This document shows positions 36,699-44,536 of a stretch of 64,000 nt of DNA, piece by piece. Made by a program: the position numbers and the translations under genes. Position 1 is the first letter of the stretch, and the number at the start of each line of letters is the position of its first letter. Under the pieces are notes generated by a model. The model saw nothing but the letters and a program-made list of their open reading frames with translations. It was not told the origin of the DNA and made no database searches. This stretch comes from Candidatus Thiodiazotropha sp. (ex Monitilora ramsayi) (GTDB lineage: Bacteria > Pseudomonadota > Gammaproteobacteria > Chromatiales > Chromatiaceae): NCBI GenBank assembly GCA_025655595.1, contig JAHXIO010000005.1, forward strand, positions 186,001 to 250,000, written 5' to 3'.

Positions 36699-37127
36699 AT
36701 GACTACTGTTAGTACAAAACCGGCGGAGGTACGCCGTAATTGGTACCTCGTGGATGCAACAGACAAGACCCTGGGTCGTCTGTCCACTGAAATCGCTCGC
36801 CGATTGCGCGGCAAGCACAAGCCGGAATACACGCCCCATGTGGATACCGGGGATTACATCGTTGTCGTGAATGCTGAAAAGATCCGTGTAACGGGTAATA
36901 AGCTGGCCAACAAGATGTATCACCACCATACCGGTTATATCGGCAACATGAAGTCCATCAGTCTGGATAAACTGCTGCAGAAAGCGCCTGAAGAGGCGAT
37001 TCGGCATGCGGTCAAGGGCATGATGCCGAAGAACCCTCTGGGTCGCGCCATGTTCAAGAAGCTGCGCATCTTCGCCGGTAACGAACACACCCATCAAGCT
37101 CAGCAGCCCGAGCCGCTGGACATCTGA
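36699..37127 (+). CDS. rplM: Ribosomal protein L13
   Basis: 142 residues, 50S protein L13, one of the earliest to bind 23S rRNA. Clear matches: [28 protein letters not shown], split across the first 40 residues, then [20 protein letters not shown] and the [10 protein letters not shown] segment. rpsI follows 22 bases later, the universal L13-S9 pair. Confidence 0.98.
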   Translation: MTTVSTKPAEVRRNWYLVDATDKTLGRLSTEIARRLRGKHKPEYTPHVDTGDYIVVVNAEKIRVTGNKLANKMYHHHTGYIGNMKSISLDKLLQKAPEEAIRHAVKGMMPKNPLGRAMFKKLRIFAGNEHTHQAQQPEPLDI

Positions 37128-37149
37128 CAGAATACACCAGGTTAAGATC

Positions 37150-37539
37150 ATGGCAGATATGCAAAACACAACCGGTCGCCGTAAAAGCTCCACCGCGAGG
37201 GTCTTCCTCAGTGCAGGTAGCGGCAATATAGTGGTGAATAACCGCCCATTGGACGAATATTTCGGCCGTGAGACGGCGCGCATGGTCGTGCGTCAAGCGC
37301 TGGATGTGACCGAAATGGGTGATAAGGTCGACGTGAAAGTCACCGTCAGGGGTGGTGGCACCACCGGACAGGCTGGCGCCATCCGTCACGGCATCGCCCG
37401 TGCACTGGACGCCTACGACAATGAGCTGCACGGCACCCTGCGCAAAGCGGGTTATCTGACCCGAGACGCCCGAGCCGTCGAGCGTAAGAAGGTCGGCCTG
37501 CATAAAGCCCGTAAGCGTCCCCAGTTCTCCAAGCGCTAA
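37150..37539 (+). CDS. rpsI: Ribosomal protein S9
   Basis: 129 residues, 30S protein S9, whose C-terminal tail contacts the P-site t[15 protein letters not shown] at the start, [19 protein letters not shown] in the middle, and the basic ending [12 protein letters not shown] type (here [12 protein letters not shown]) are diagnostic. The same transcript may run on into the tRNA-Gln gene and stop at its terminator. Confidence 0.98.
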   Translation: MADMQNTTGRRKSSTARVFLSAGSGNIVVNNRPLDEYFGRETARMVVRQALDVTEMGDKVDVKVTVRGGGTTGQAGAIRHGIARALDAYDNELHGTLRKAGYLTRDARAVERKKVGLHKARKRPQFSKR

Positions 37540-37572
37540 GACTGGCCCGGCGCTTTGCGTCAGGTCTGCAAC

Positions 37573-37646
37573 TGGGGATTCGTCTAACGGCAGGACAGCG
37601 GACTCTGACTCCGTATGTGGAGGTTCGAATCCTCCATCCCCAGCCA
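37573..37646 (+). tRNA. tRNA-Gln (anticodon CTG)
   Basis: The 74-base gene folds into a full cloverleaf. The acceptor TGGGGAT (37573-37579) pairs with ATCCCCA before G and an encoded CCA. The anticodon loop CTCTGAC gives CTG, and the T arm is GGAGGTTCGAATCCTCC. It lies 33 bases after rpsI and is followed by an intrinsic terminator. tRNA genes often serve as integration sites, and the next 7 kb look accessory. Confidence 0.96.
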
Positions 37647-37657
37647 ACAGAACATCG

Positions 37658-37680
37658 AACCCGCTTAGTGCGGGTTTTTT
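37658..37680 (+). terminator. Intrinsic terminator after tRNA-Gln
   Basis: AACCCGC (37658-37664), loop TTAGT, GCGGGTT (37670-37676), then T to 37680. It ends the rplM-rpsI-tRNA transcript. Confidence 0.88.
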
Positions 37681-38307
37681 GTTGCGCTTGAGGCGGTGTA
37701 GGGGCGATGGATTCAACGAGTATGGGCGGCAGCAAAGCCCCTGCTACCAGAATGAACTTTGGCCCCCTTCATGGGGGACCATTTTCACTATTGATGGGCG
37801 CGAATTGAACTCATTGAGAAGTGGATTCAGTCCAGGTACCCTGACGCGTAGCGTCGGTTGCAGGTGCCGAGACTAACTGAGCGGCCAGCCGCGAAGGCAA
37901 TGCCACCCCTGCAACTATGCTCGATGCAATAAACTCAATAATTTCGGACTCTTGACCATGGTATACAGTCTACGACTCCGCAACCAACTATCGGCTCTTT
38001 GCTCGACGCCCATTCGGTCGAACTGAGTCTTCTGATACTTGAGCCTAAGCGCGCCGTGGAAGAGAGCCAGCGCTCGCCGTTGCGCTTAAGTGATCTTCCG
38101 CTAAAGTTAAGTTGGCATCCTCACTCAGGAATTAGATTTTGAAGCGGGGCCCGCAAGGTGATCCACCTGTATGACTTTGGAGCTTTCTCCATCATTGATG
38201 AAACAATGCAACAGCATCGCATCGCATCGGATAACCAAGAGACATGAGCTTGATTCGGTGCAAACTAGTTGCAGTATTAAAATGAGAACGCACTGGGAGG
38301 TCGAGTA
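37681..38307. other. Gene-free left flank of the DUF3604 island
   Basis: 627 bases without a convincing coding frame; its base composition looks different from the flanking genes by eye. A 7-bp inverted repeat, TAAGCGC (38045-38051) / GCGCTTA (38092-38098), and a short triple GCATC direct repeat near 38215-38230 are visible. I could not recognise a transposase remnant. GGGAGG at about 38296 is the ribosome-binding site of the next gene. Confidence 0.45.
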
Positions 38308-40230
38308 ATGATGCAAGAGGCAGCATACAGATCGAACGCGTTATTTGGGGCCGCAATCGCGCTGAGCATATTCTTTGTTTCAGATTCCCACGCCCAGGAT
38401 GCCCCGAAAGTGGCGCCTTCCGAGACCGCAACCTATTCCCCTTATATTACCCAAGACTTTCCGAACAGGGTGTTGTTTGGTGACACTCATTTGCATACGC
38501 GCTATTCGACAGATGCCGGATTGATCGGCACATCTCTCGGGCCGGAAGAGGCCTATCGCTTCGCCCGTGGCGAGGCGGTTGTCTCCAGTACGGGAATTCC
38601 GGCAAAACTGCAGCGCCCGCTGGATTTTCTCGTAGTGGCTGACCATTCGGAGAACTTCGGGCTTGAACCGGCGTTGGACGAGAAGAACAAGCGGCTCTTG
38701 GCCAACGCATGGGCGACTGAAGTTGAGAAACTCTACAGCGCCGGCGATCTCGAATCGAAACTCAAGGCCTACGACATGTGGCAAGAGGCGATGAACACGC
38801 TGATCGATCCATTGGCCAAGGAGGCCTGGCTGGGACGGGACATGTGGAAGCGCTATACTGCGGCGGCGGAGCAATACAACAATCCGGGCGTGTTCTCGGC
38901 ACTTATCGGGTACGAGTGGACACCGCAGCCGAACGGCCGGAATCTCCACCGAGTCGTGATCTTCAGAGACGGAAAAGAAAAGGCTGATAGCATAACGCCA
39001 TTTTCAGCCTATGATTCTGAGGACCCCGAAGACCTTTGGCGCTGGATGGCGAAGTACGAATCGTCCACAGGCGGCAGCATCCTTGCGCTCGCACATAATG
39101 GAAATTTGTCCAATGGCCTGATGTTCGATGACGTCACGCTATCCGGCAAGCCGCTGAGTGCGGACTATGCGAAGCGGCGCCGCCGTTGGGAACCGATCTA
39201 TGAGGTCACCCAGATGAAGGGAACGGGCGAGACCCATCCTGCGCTCTCGCCCGACGACGAATTTGCTGAATTCGAGCTGTTTGACCGCGGTAGTTTCGGG
39301 CCAGAGCCAAAAACCCGTGTCATGCTGCCACGTGAGTATGCACGCGCGGCCTATATGCGCGGCCTGGCGTACGAGGTCAAGTTGGGGGTGAATCCGTTCA
39401 AGTTCGGTATGGTCGGATCGACGGACTCGCATACCGGGTTGGCGACCTCCGCGGAGGACCAGTATTTCGGCAAGGTAGCGGCACTCGAGCCGACAGCGGA
39501 TCCAATCCGCTTTGACGAGATTGTTACAGGACGGCCTGGGCCAGAGGCGGCCCGCACCTATGCCTGGCAGCTCGGTACCGCGGGCTTGGCAGCCGTCTGG
39601 GCACGGGAAAACACGCGCACGGCAATCTGGGACGCCTTCAAACGCAAGGAAGTCTATGCTACGACCGGTACTCGCATGCGCGTGCGCGTGTTCGCCGGCT
39701 GGGGCCTGGCCAAGAGTGATCTCGACCGCTCAGATTTTGCCAGGCACGGTTACGAAGATGGTGTGCCGATGGGTGGCGACCTGACGAAGGCACCGAAAAA
39801 CAAATCGCCTAGCCTGCTTATCCGGGCAATCCGCGATCCCGACGGTGCAAATCTGGACCGCGTGCAGATTATCAAGGGCTGGCTCGACAAAACCGGAAAG
39901 ACACACGAAAAGATCTATGACGTTGCCTGTTCGGACGGCCGTCAGATCAATAGCGAGAACCGCTGCGCAACACCGGTTGGAAATACGGTGAATGTGAAGA
40001 ATGCTAATTATACCAATGCGATTGGTGATCCCTTCCTCCAGGTCCACTGGACGGATCCCGCGTTCGATGTGAGCGAGCACGCCTTCTACTACGTGCGCGT
40101 GCTGGAAATACCGACACCGCGCTGGACCACATTTGACGCCAAGATATTTGGCGTGAAACTGCCGGAAGGCGCTCCCAAATTTCTTCAGGAACGCGCTTAC
40201 ACTTCGCCTATCTGGTTCACTCCAGGCTAG
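38308..40230 (+). CDS. Exported DUF3604 protein (PHP-like metallohydrolase fold), copy 1
   Basis: 640 residues with a signal peptide (about 1-30, ending SHAQ). DUF3604 proteins resemble PHP-domain metal hydrolases. Likely metal ligands are in FGDTHLHTRYSTDA (His61, His63), VVADHSEN (Asp112, His113, Glu115) and GSTDSHTGL. Other family blocks are ENTRTAIWDAFKRKEVYATTG and NLDRVQIIKGWLDK. The start has GGGAGG seven bases upstream. The reaction is unknown; a periplasmic phosphoesterase is one guess. A homologue lies 2.2 kb downstream on the other strand. Confidence 0.87.
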   Translation: MMQEAAYRSNALFGAAIALSIFFVSDSHAQDAPKVAPSETATYSPYITQDFPNRVLFGDTHLHTRYSTDAGLIGTSLGPEEAYRFARGEAVVSSTGIPAKLQRPLDFLVVADHSENFGLEPALDEKNKRLLANAWATEVEKLYSAGDLESKLKAYDMWQEAMNTLIDPLAKEAWLGRDMWKRYTAAAEQYNNPGVFSALIGYEWTPQPNGRNLHRVVIFRDGKEKADSITPFSAYDSEDPEDLWRWMAKYESSTGGSILALAHNGNLSNGLMFDDVTLSGKPLSADYAKRRRRWEPIYEVTQMKGTGETHPALSPDDEFAEFELFDRGSFGPEPKTRVMLPREYARAAYMRGLAYEVKLGVNPFKFGMVGSTDSHTGLATSAEDQYFGKVAALEPTADPIRFDEIVTGRPGPEAARTYAWQLGTAGLAAVWARENTRTAIWDAFKRKEVYATTGTRMRVRVFAGWGLAKSDLDRSDFARHGYEDGVPMGGDLTKAPKNKSPSLLIRAIRDPDGANLDRVQIIKGWLDKTGKTHEKIYDVACSDGRQINSENRCATPVGNTVNVKNANYTNAIGDPFLQVHWTDPAFDVSEHAFYYVRVLEIPTPRWTTFDAKIFGVKLPEGAPKFLQERAYTSPIWFTPG

Positions 40231-40528
40231 CCCGTTCTAAGCAGCCCTCTGTTTTGGAAGGTGAAAGATACAGATGGCGAGGGCGCCATAATTGCGATCG
40301 CCCGGAGGATCGCGAACGCCTTATTGCCATCGGTGATGAAAGATGACGCAAGTGGGGCCAAGCCCCTCGTGATGCGAAGTCCTGACAACGCTTCCACAAC
40401 GCTTGAAAGCGCGGGGCGGATTCGGTAAGTGAACACTCGAGGTTTCGACATCACTCCCCGCCGTAGCGACGATTACACCCTGATCAGGCTATAATCTGGC
40501 ATCGAATTCAGGTGCGCGGGAGTGCGAC
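40231..40528. other. Intergenic region upstream of the prolyl isomerase gene
   Basis: 298 bases. A perfect TATAAT at 40490-40495 lies 34 bases before the next ATG, but no good -35 is 17 bases upstream of it. A 75-codon minus-strand frame (40227-40454) fills much of the stretch; I do not recognise its product and treat it as non-coding. No terminator follows the first DUF3604 gene. Confidence 0.45.
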
Positions 40529-41398
40529 ATGAAATTCAATCACCTGTTGCGGGAACCGCTCCTACATTTTTTTGTGCTCGGCGCTTGCCTGTTCCTGGTC
40601 TACGCGTGGTTGAATCGCGGTGGCTTCGACAGCCCCGGTGAGATCGTGATCGACGCGTCTCGTGTGTCGATAATGCGTTCGCAATTCGAGCGTGTCTGGC
40701 AACGGCCACCAAGCCCGGAGGAACTGTCGGGTCTGATCGACGGCTGGCTGCGTGATGAAGTTCTCTATCGCGAGGGCCTGGCGCTGGGGCTGGACCGGGA
40801 CGATCCGGTAATGCGCCAACGCGTTGCACAAAAGATGCGTTTCATCTCGGGCGCGCTCGTTGACAGCGTAATTGAGCGGGCCGATCTCGAGGTCTGGCTC
40901 AATGACAATCCTGAACGTTATCGAATAGAGCCGACCTACAGTTTTCGGCAGGTCTACCTGGATCCGTCGCGCCATGACGAGGACACGCTTGATCGCGCGC
41001 TTGCCAACCTCGCGAATATGCTGATTACAGCGGAATCCACAGCGCCGGGCGATCATACGCTGTTGCCCGCGTCGCTGGAGCGGGCCAGCCCGGCCGAGAT
41101 TCGGCGCACGTTCGGCGTGGAGTTCGGCGATGCGCTGACTGCCATTGAGCCGGGTAGCTGGCAGGGGCCGCTGACCTCGCCATTCGGTCTGCATTTCGTC
41201 TACGTCACCGACAAGAATCCCGGTCGTGTTCCGGCCCTGGAAGAAGTTCGTGACGCGGTTGAGCGCGACCTGCTGCAGGATCGAGCCCGGCAAGCTGATG
41301 ACAGGCTCTACGAAACACTGCGCGAACGCTATTCAATACAGATCGATGACGATGTCCTGACCGTCCTCGACAACAAACCCGGGACTGTTGTGCGGTGA
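40529..41398 (+). CDS. Membrane-anchored PpiC-type peptidyl-prolyl isomerase
   Basis: 289 residues. A short basic head (LLREPLLHFFVLGACLFLVY) forms one membrane anchor at about 8-27, with the rest in the periplasm. A SurA/PpiD-like helical N-domain (about 45-125) precedes a parvulin domain (about 125-250) with YSFRQVYLD and GSWQGPLTSPFGLHFVYV. It should help fold exported proteins; here the obvious clients are the DUF3604 proteins encoded on both sides (inference). It overlaps the next gene by four bases (GTGA). Confidence 0.87.
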   Translation: MKFNHLLREPLLHFFVLGACLFLVYAWLNRGGFDSPGEIVIDASRVSIMRSQFERVWQRPPSPEELSGLIDGWLRDEVLYREGLALGLDRDDPVMRQRVAQKMRFISGALVDSVIERADLEVWLNDNPERYRIEPTYSFRQVYLDPSRHDEDTLDRALANLANMLITAESTAPGDHTLLPASLERASPAEIRRTFGVEFGDALTAIEPGSWQGPLTSPFGLHFVYVTDKNPGRVPALEEVRDAVERDLLQDRARQADDRLYETLRERYSIQIDDDVLTVLDNKPGTVVR

Positions 41399-42381
41399 TC
41401 AGAAGAGTGCTTATCGTCGGGCTGCTGATTCTGTTGTCCCCAAATGCGATTGCAGACGTTTTCAGGCCAGCGTACCTGGAACTTCGTGAAATAGGTACCG
41501 GTCGCTACACAGTGCTATGGAGAGTGCCGGCTCAGAATGCTGGAGTACGTCTCGCCGCATATGTAGGTATGCCGCCGGGCACGACGCGATTATCGGAACC
41601 GCGCACCACATTCACGGGCAACGCCTGGACTGAACGCTGGGACGTGGAATACCCCGGCGGGCTCGAAGGGCAGACGATTACGATAGAGGGCAGAGCTGTC
41701 GGTGTGACGGAAGTGATCGCACGCCTCGAACGCGCTGACGGCAGCAGTCAGGTCGAGCGTCTGGCGATGGCGGCACCTGCGTTCACCATCGACGCGCCAC
41801 TGGGAAAGGGCGCTGTCGCCTGGTCCTATCTGGTGATCGGTGTTGAGCATATACTGGGCGGTATCGATCACCTGCTATTCGTGCTGGCGCTGCTACTGAT
41901 CGTCAAAGGCGCCCGGCGTATTGTCGCGACCGTCACCGCATTCACGATTGCGCACAGTATCACCCTCGCCGCTGCCACTATCGGGTGGGCCCGTGTGCCT
42001 GGCCCGCCGGTCGAGGCGATAATCGCCTTGAGCGTTATGTTTGTCGCTGCCGAGGTCGTCCACTCGAGAAGGGGAAGTCCGGGATTGACGGAGAGGGCGC
42101 CATGGATCGTCGCATTTGGTTTCGGTTTGCTTCACGGATTTGGCTTCGCCGGTGCCCTGGCCGAGGTGGGGCTTCCGGAGAACGCGATTCCACTCGCATT
42201 GTTCACTTTCAATGTCGGCGTCGAGATCGGCCAGCTGCTGTTCGTCGCGACCTTCCTGCTGATTCGTTACCTCTCTGAGAAGGCGGCATTAAAACCAGGC
42301 GACTGGTGGCCGATCGCAACGGCCTATGGCATCGGTTCGGTCGCCGTATTCTGGACTATCGAGCGGGTCGCGGGCTTCTGA
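41395..42381 (+). CDS. HupE/UreJ-like membrane protein with N-terminal periplasmic domain
   Basis: 328 residues; starts with GTG at 41395 overlapping the isomerase stop. A signal or anchor segment (1-21) is followed by a beta-rich exported domain to about residue 130, then six or seven membrane helices. The family's His motifs are present: GVEHILGGIDHLLF, TIAHSITLA and LLHGFGFAGAL. HupE/UreJ proteins move nickel or cobalt, but in this extended subfamily the cargo is unproven. It is convergent with the second DUF3604 gene, with 18 bases between. Confidence 0.85.
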   Translation: MIRRVLIVGLLILLSPNAIADVFRPAYLELREIGTGRYTVLWRVPAQNAGVRLAAYVGMPPGTTRLSEPRTTFTGNAWTERWDVEYPGGLEGQTITIEGRAVGVTEVIARLERADGSSQVERLAMAAPAFTIDAPLGKGAVAWSYLVIGVEHILGGIDHLLFVLALLLIVKGARRIVATVTAFTIAHSITLAAATIGWARVPGPPVEAIIALSVMFVAAEVVHSRRGSPGLTERAPWIVAFGFGLLHGFGFAGALAEVGLPENAIPLALFTFNVGVEIGQLLFVATFLLIRYLSEKAALKPGDWWPIATAYGIGSVAVFWTIERVAGF

Positions 42382-42399
42382 ACCTAGTGTCAACAGGCC

Positions 42400-44370
42400 C
42401 TAAGGGCTGTACCAGATCGGCGACGTATAAGCGCGTTCCTGGATGGTCGCCGGCCGGCCGGTTTCTTCGAGGTCGATGCCCAGTTCGATGGCGTTAGGGA
42501 GTGAGTAGCGCGGCGTCGGAATCTGCAAGACGCGAGCGTAGTAGAAAGATGGCTGTGACGCATCGAAGTCCGGGTCCTCCCAGACGGCGGAGAGCTGGGC
42601 CGCACCAATGTCATTGCTATATTGTCCGGTCTTCAGATCAACGGTGTTGCCCACCGGAACGCTACCGTCGGTACGGCCGTCCGAGAGTGCAACGTCGTAG
42701 ATCCGCTCTTCGGTCGAGCCATCCGCTTTGAGCCATCCCTTTACGATTTGGACACGGTCGAGGTTCGCCTCGTTCGGGTCTTTCATTGCGGCGACGAGAA
42801 AGCTGGGTGCGCCATCGCCACGGTTCAAATCGCGTCCCATCGGCACACCTTTCTTGTAGCCTGGCCCGGCAATGTCGGCGGCACTTGCGTCCGCCTGACT
42901 GAGTCCGAATCCGCCGAAGAATCGCACGGTGATTCGCGGCCCTGTCGTCGCATAGACCTCCTTACGCTTGAATGCGTCGAAGATGGCCTGGCGCGTGTTC
43001 TCGGTCGCCCAGACGCCGGCAAAACCTGCAGCACCCATATCCCAGCCACGCGAGGCGCCAATTCCCGTGGGATTGGATCGCAACTCCGGCCGGGAGTCTT
43101 TCTGCCCCTTGCCGGCAAAGGCATCTTCATCGATCGCGGAAATGCCCGTATGCGAGTCGGTTGCGCCAATCATGCCGGTTTTGTACGGATTAACACCGAT
43201 CTCGTTCTCGAGTTCGAGACCACGCATCAGTCCCGTACGCATGTAATCACCGGCCTTGGGGTCGGGTGTGCCGGCAATGGGCGTCATAACGAATTGATAG
43301 GTTTCGTAGTCGGCGAATTCGTCGGTCGGCGACAGCAATGGATGTGTTTCACTGTCGCCCTTGATCTGCGTCATTTCGACGACAGGCTCCCAGCGCATTC
43401 GGGCCTGCGCGTAGGCTGCGTCGACGGGTTCGCCGGAAAGCGTCTCGAGCGGAAACATCAGCCCGAGCGACAAGTTGGGATTGTGCGGCATTGCGACGAA
43501 ATCGGCGCTGCTGGCTGCACTCGTCTGATCGAGCCAGGCCCATAGATCCTCTGGATCCTGGCTATCCAGCGCACTAAAAGGTAGGAACCGGCTTGCGACG
43601 TCGGCGCCCTGCGGCATGAAGATGACCCGGTGCAGGTTGGCGCCGCCAGCGGGCTGTGACGACCACTCCCAGCCGATCAACGTGGTAAACGTGCCTGGTT
43701 CGTTGTACATGTCGGCCGCTTTGATGTTTTCATCCCAGGCCGTCTGGATCTTGCCATCTGCATGCAAATCGCTGAAGAGCTGCCCCATTGTGATTCCAAG
43801 TGGCGACTCATCCTCAAGTCCGCTGCCAATCAGCGCAATCTGTTGATAGACGTAGAGCAGTTCCTTTCCCGTTGTATTGGGGCTGGCGCCCAGGAACGCC
43901 TTGCCGGTTTTGGTTTCAGCGATTTCAGGATCGCCCTCGTAAAGCCGGCGTATGGAGCCGACCATTTCTGAATGGTCCGCCACGACAAGGAAGTCGAGCG
44001 GGGTCTTTAGTTGCCAGGTGGTGCCGGTTGTCGGACTGGTAACGGGTTCACCTTTGGCGAAGCGGTAGGCGGTATCGAGTGTTGCAGACGGCGTGTCGAA
44101 CAGATAAACGTCCATCGAATTGGACGTGTGCAGGTGCGTGTCTCCGAAGAAGACCCGATCGGGGTATCCGCCAGCCGAATCGGTCGTAGCTTCAACCGTG
44201 GTCATAGAGGCGGTTTGTTGCTCATCGGCCGAGGCTGGTGCCGGGGATTTAGAGGTCTCAGTATCCTGACCTCCGGGACTGCACGCAGCAACCAGGGTCA
44301 ATGCCCATATGCCGGACGCGATGAGTAAGTTACGGGTTGATTTCCTTTTGCCGGTTGTTGTTTGTTGCAT
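42400..44370 (-). CDS. DUF3604 lipoprotein (PHP-like metallohydrolase fold), copy 2
   Basis: 656 residues from the ATG at 44370 (MQQTTTGKRKS), chosen because it yields a lipoprotein signal with lipobox LVAAC (Cys about residue 29) and has GGGAGG-like bases before it. The same metal-ligand blocks as in copy 1 occur: FGDTHLHTSNS, VVADHSEM and GATDSHTGI, plus ENTRQAIFDAFKRKEVYATTG and the ending QERAYTSPIWYSP. It is clearly a paralogue of the 38308 gene, with a lipid anchor instead of a cleaved signal. Confidence 0.87.
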   Translation of the reverse strand: MQQTTTGKRKSTRNLLIASGIWALTLVAACSPGGQDTETSKSPAPASADEQQTASMTTVEATTDSAGGYPDRVFFGDTHLHTSNSMDVYLFDTPSATLDTAYRFAKGEPVTSPTTGTTWQLKTPLDFLVVADHSEMVGSIRRLYEGDPEIAETKTGKAFLGASPNTTGKELLYVYQQIALIGSGLEDESPLGITMGQLFSDLHADGKIQTAWDENIKAADMYNEPGTFTTLIGWEWSSQPAGGANLHRVIFMPQGADVASRFLPFSALDSQDPEDLWAWLDQTSAASSADFVAMPHNPNLSLGLMFPLETLSGEPVDAAYAQARMRWEPVVEMTQIKGDSETHPLLSPTDEFADYETYQFVMTPIAGTPDPKAGDYMRTGLMRGLELENEIGVNPYKTGMIGATDSHTGISAIDEDAFAGKGQKDSRPELRSNPTGIGASRGWDMGAAGFAGVWATENTRQAIFDAFKRKEVYATTGPRITVRFFGGFGLSQADASAADIAGPGYKKGVPMGRDLNRGDGAPSFLVAAMKDPNEANLDRVQIVKGWLKADGSTEERIYDVALSDGRTDGSVPVGNTVDLKTGQYSNDIGAAQLSAVWEDPDFDASQPSFYYARVLQIPTPRYSLPNAIELGIDLEETGRPATIQERAYTSPIWYSP

Positions 44371-44520
44371 ACCTGCCCTCCCGTTCCTCCCAGGAGTGTA
44401 GTAGCTAAATCCGCAGTTGTGTGCTTCCGCCTCGCCAATTACCACAGCGTGGCGGAGGAAATTTGCGATGTTGCTGAGGTACAACTGGTACCCAACCCCG
44501 CTCGAGTTCCACTGATTTAC

Positions 44521-44531
44521 TCGAATCCTCC
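44521..44531. repeat. 11-base copy of the tRNA-Gln T-arm, candidate att site
   Basis: TCGAATCCTCC here is identical to 37625-37635 in the tRNA-Gln T-arm and lies just outside the glgP stop, at the right edge of the DUF3604 island. Integrated elements commonly leave such a tRNA 3' copy at their far end. The match is short, stops before the acceptor stem, and no integrase is present, so it may be chance. Confidence 0.3.
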
Positions 44532-44536
44532 TCCAT

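Noticed and set aside
37681-38307. Possible insertion-sequence remnant or retron-like RNA in the island flank
   Set aside because: Only short inverted and direct repeats are visible; no transposase, reverse transcriptase or target-site duplication could be recognised.
40227-40454. 75-codon minus-strand frame between the first DUF3604 gene and the isomerase gene
   Set aside because: No ribosome-binding site or recognisable family. It could be a decayed mobile-element end, but I could not match it to one.
42622-43545. 307-codon plus-strand frame opposite the second DUF3604 gene
   Set aside because: The minus-strand DUF3604 reading has all metal motifs; this product shows none.
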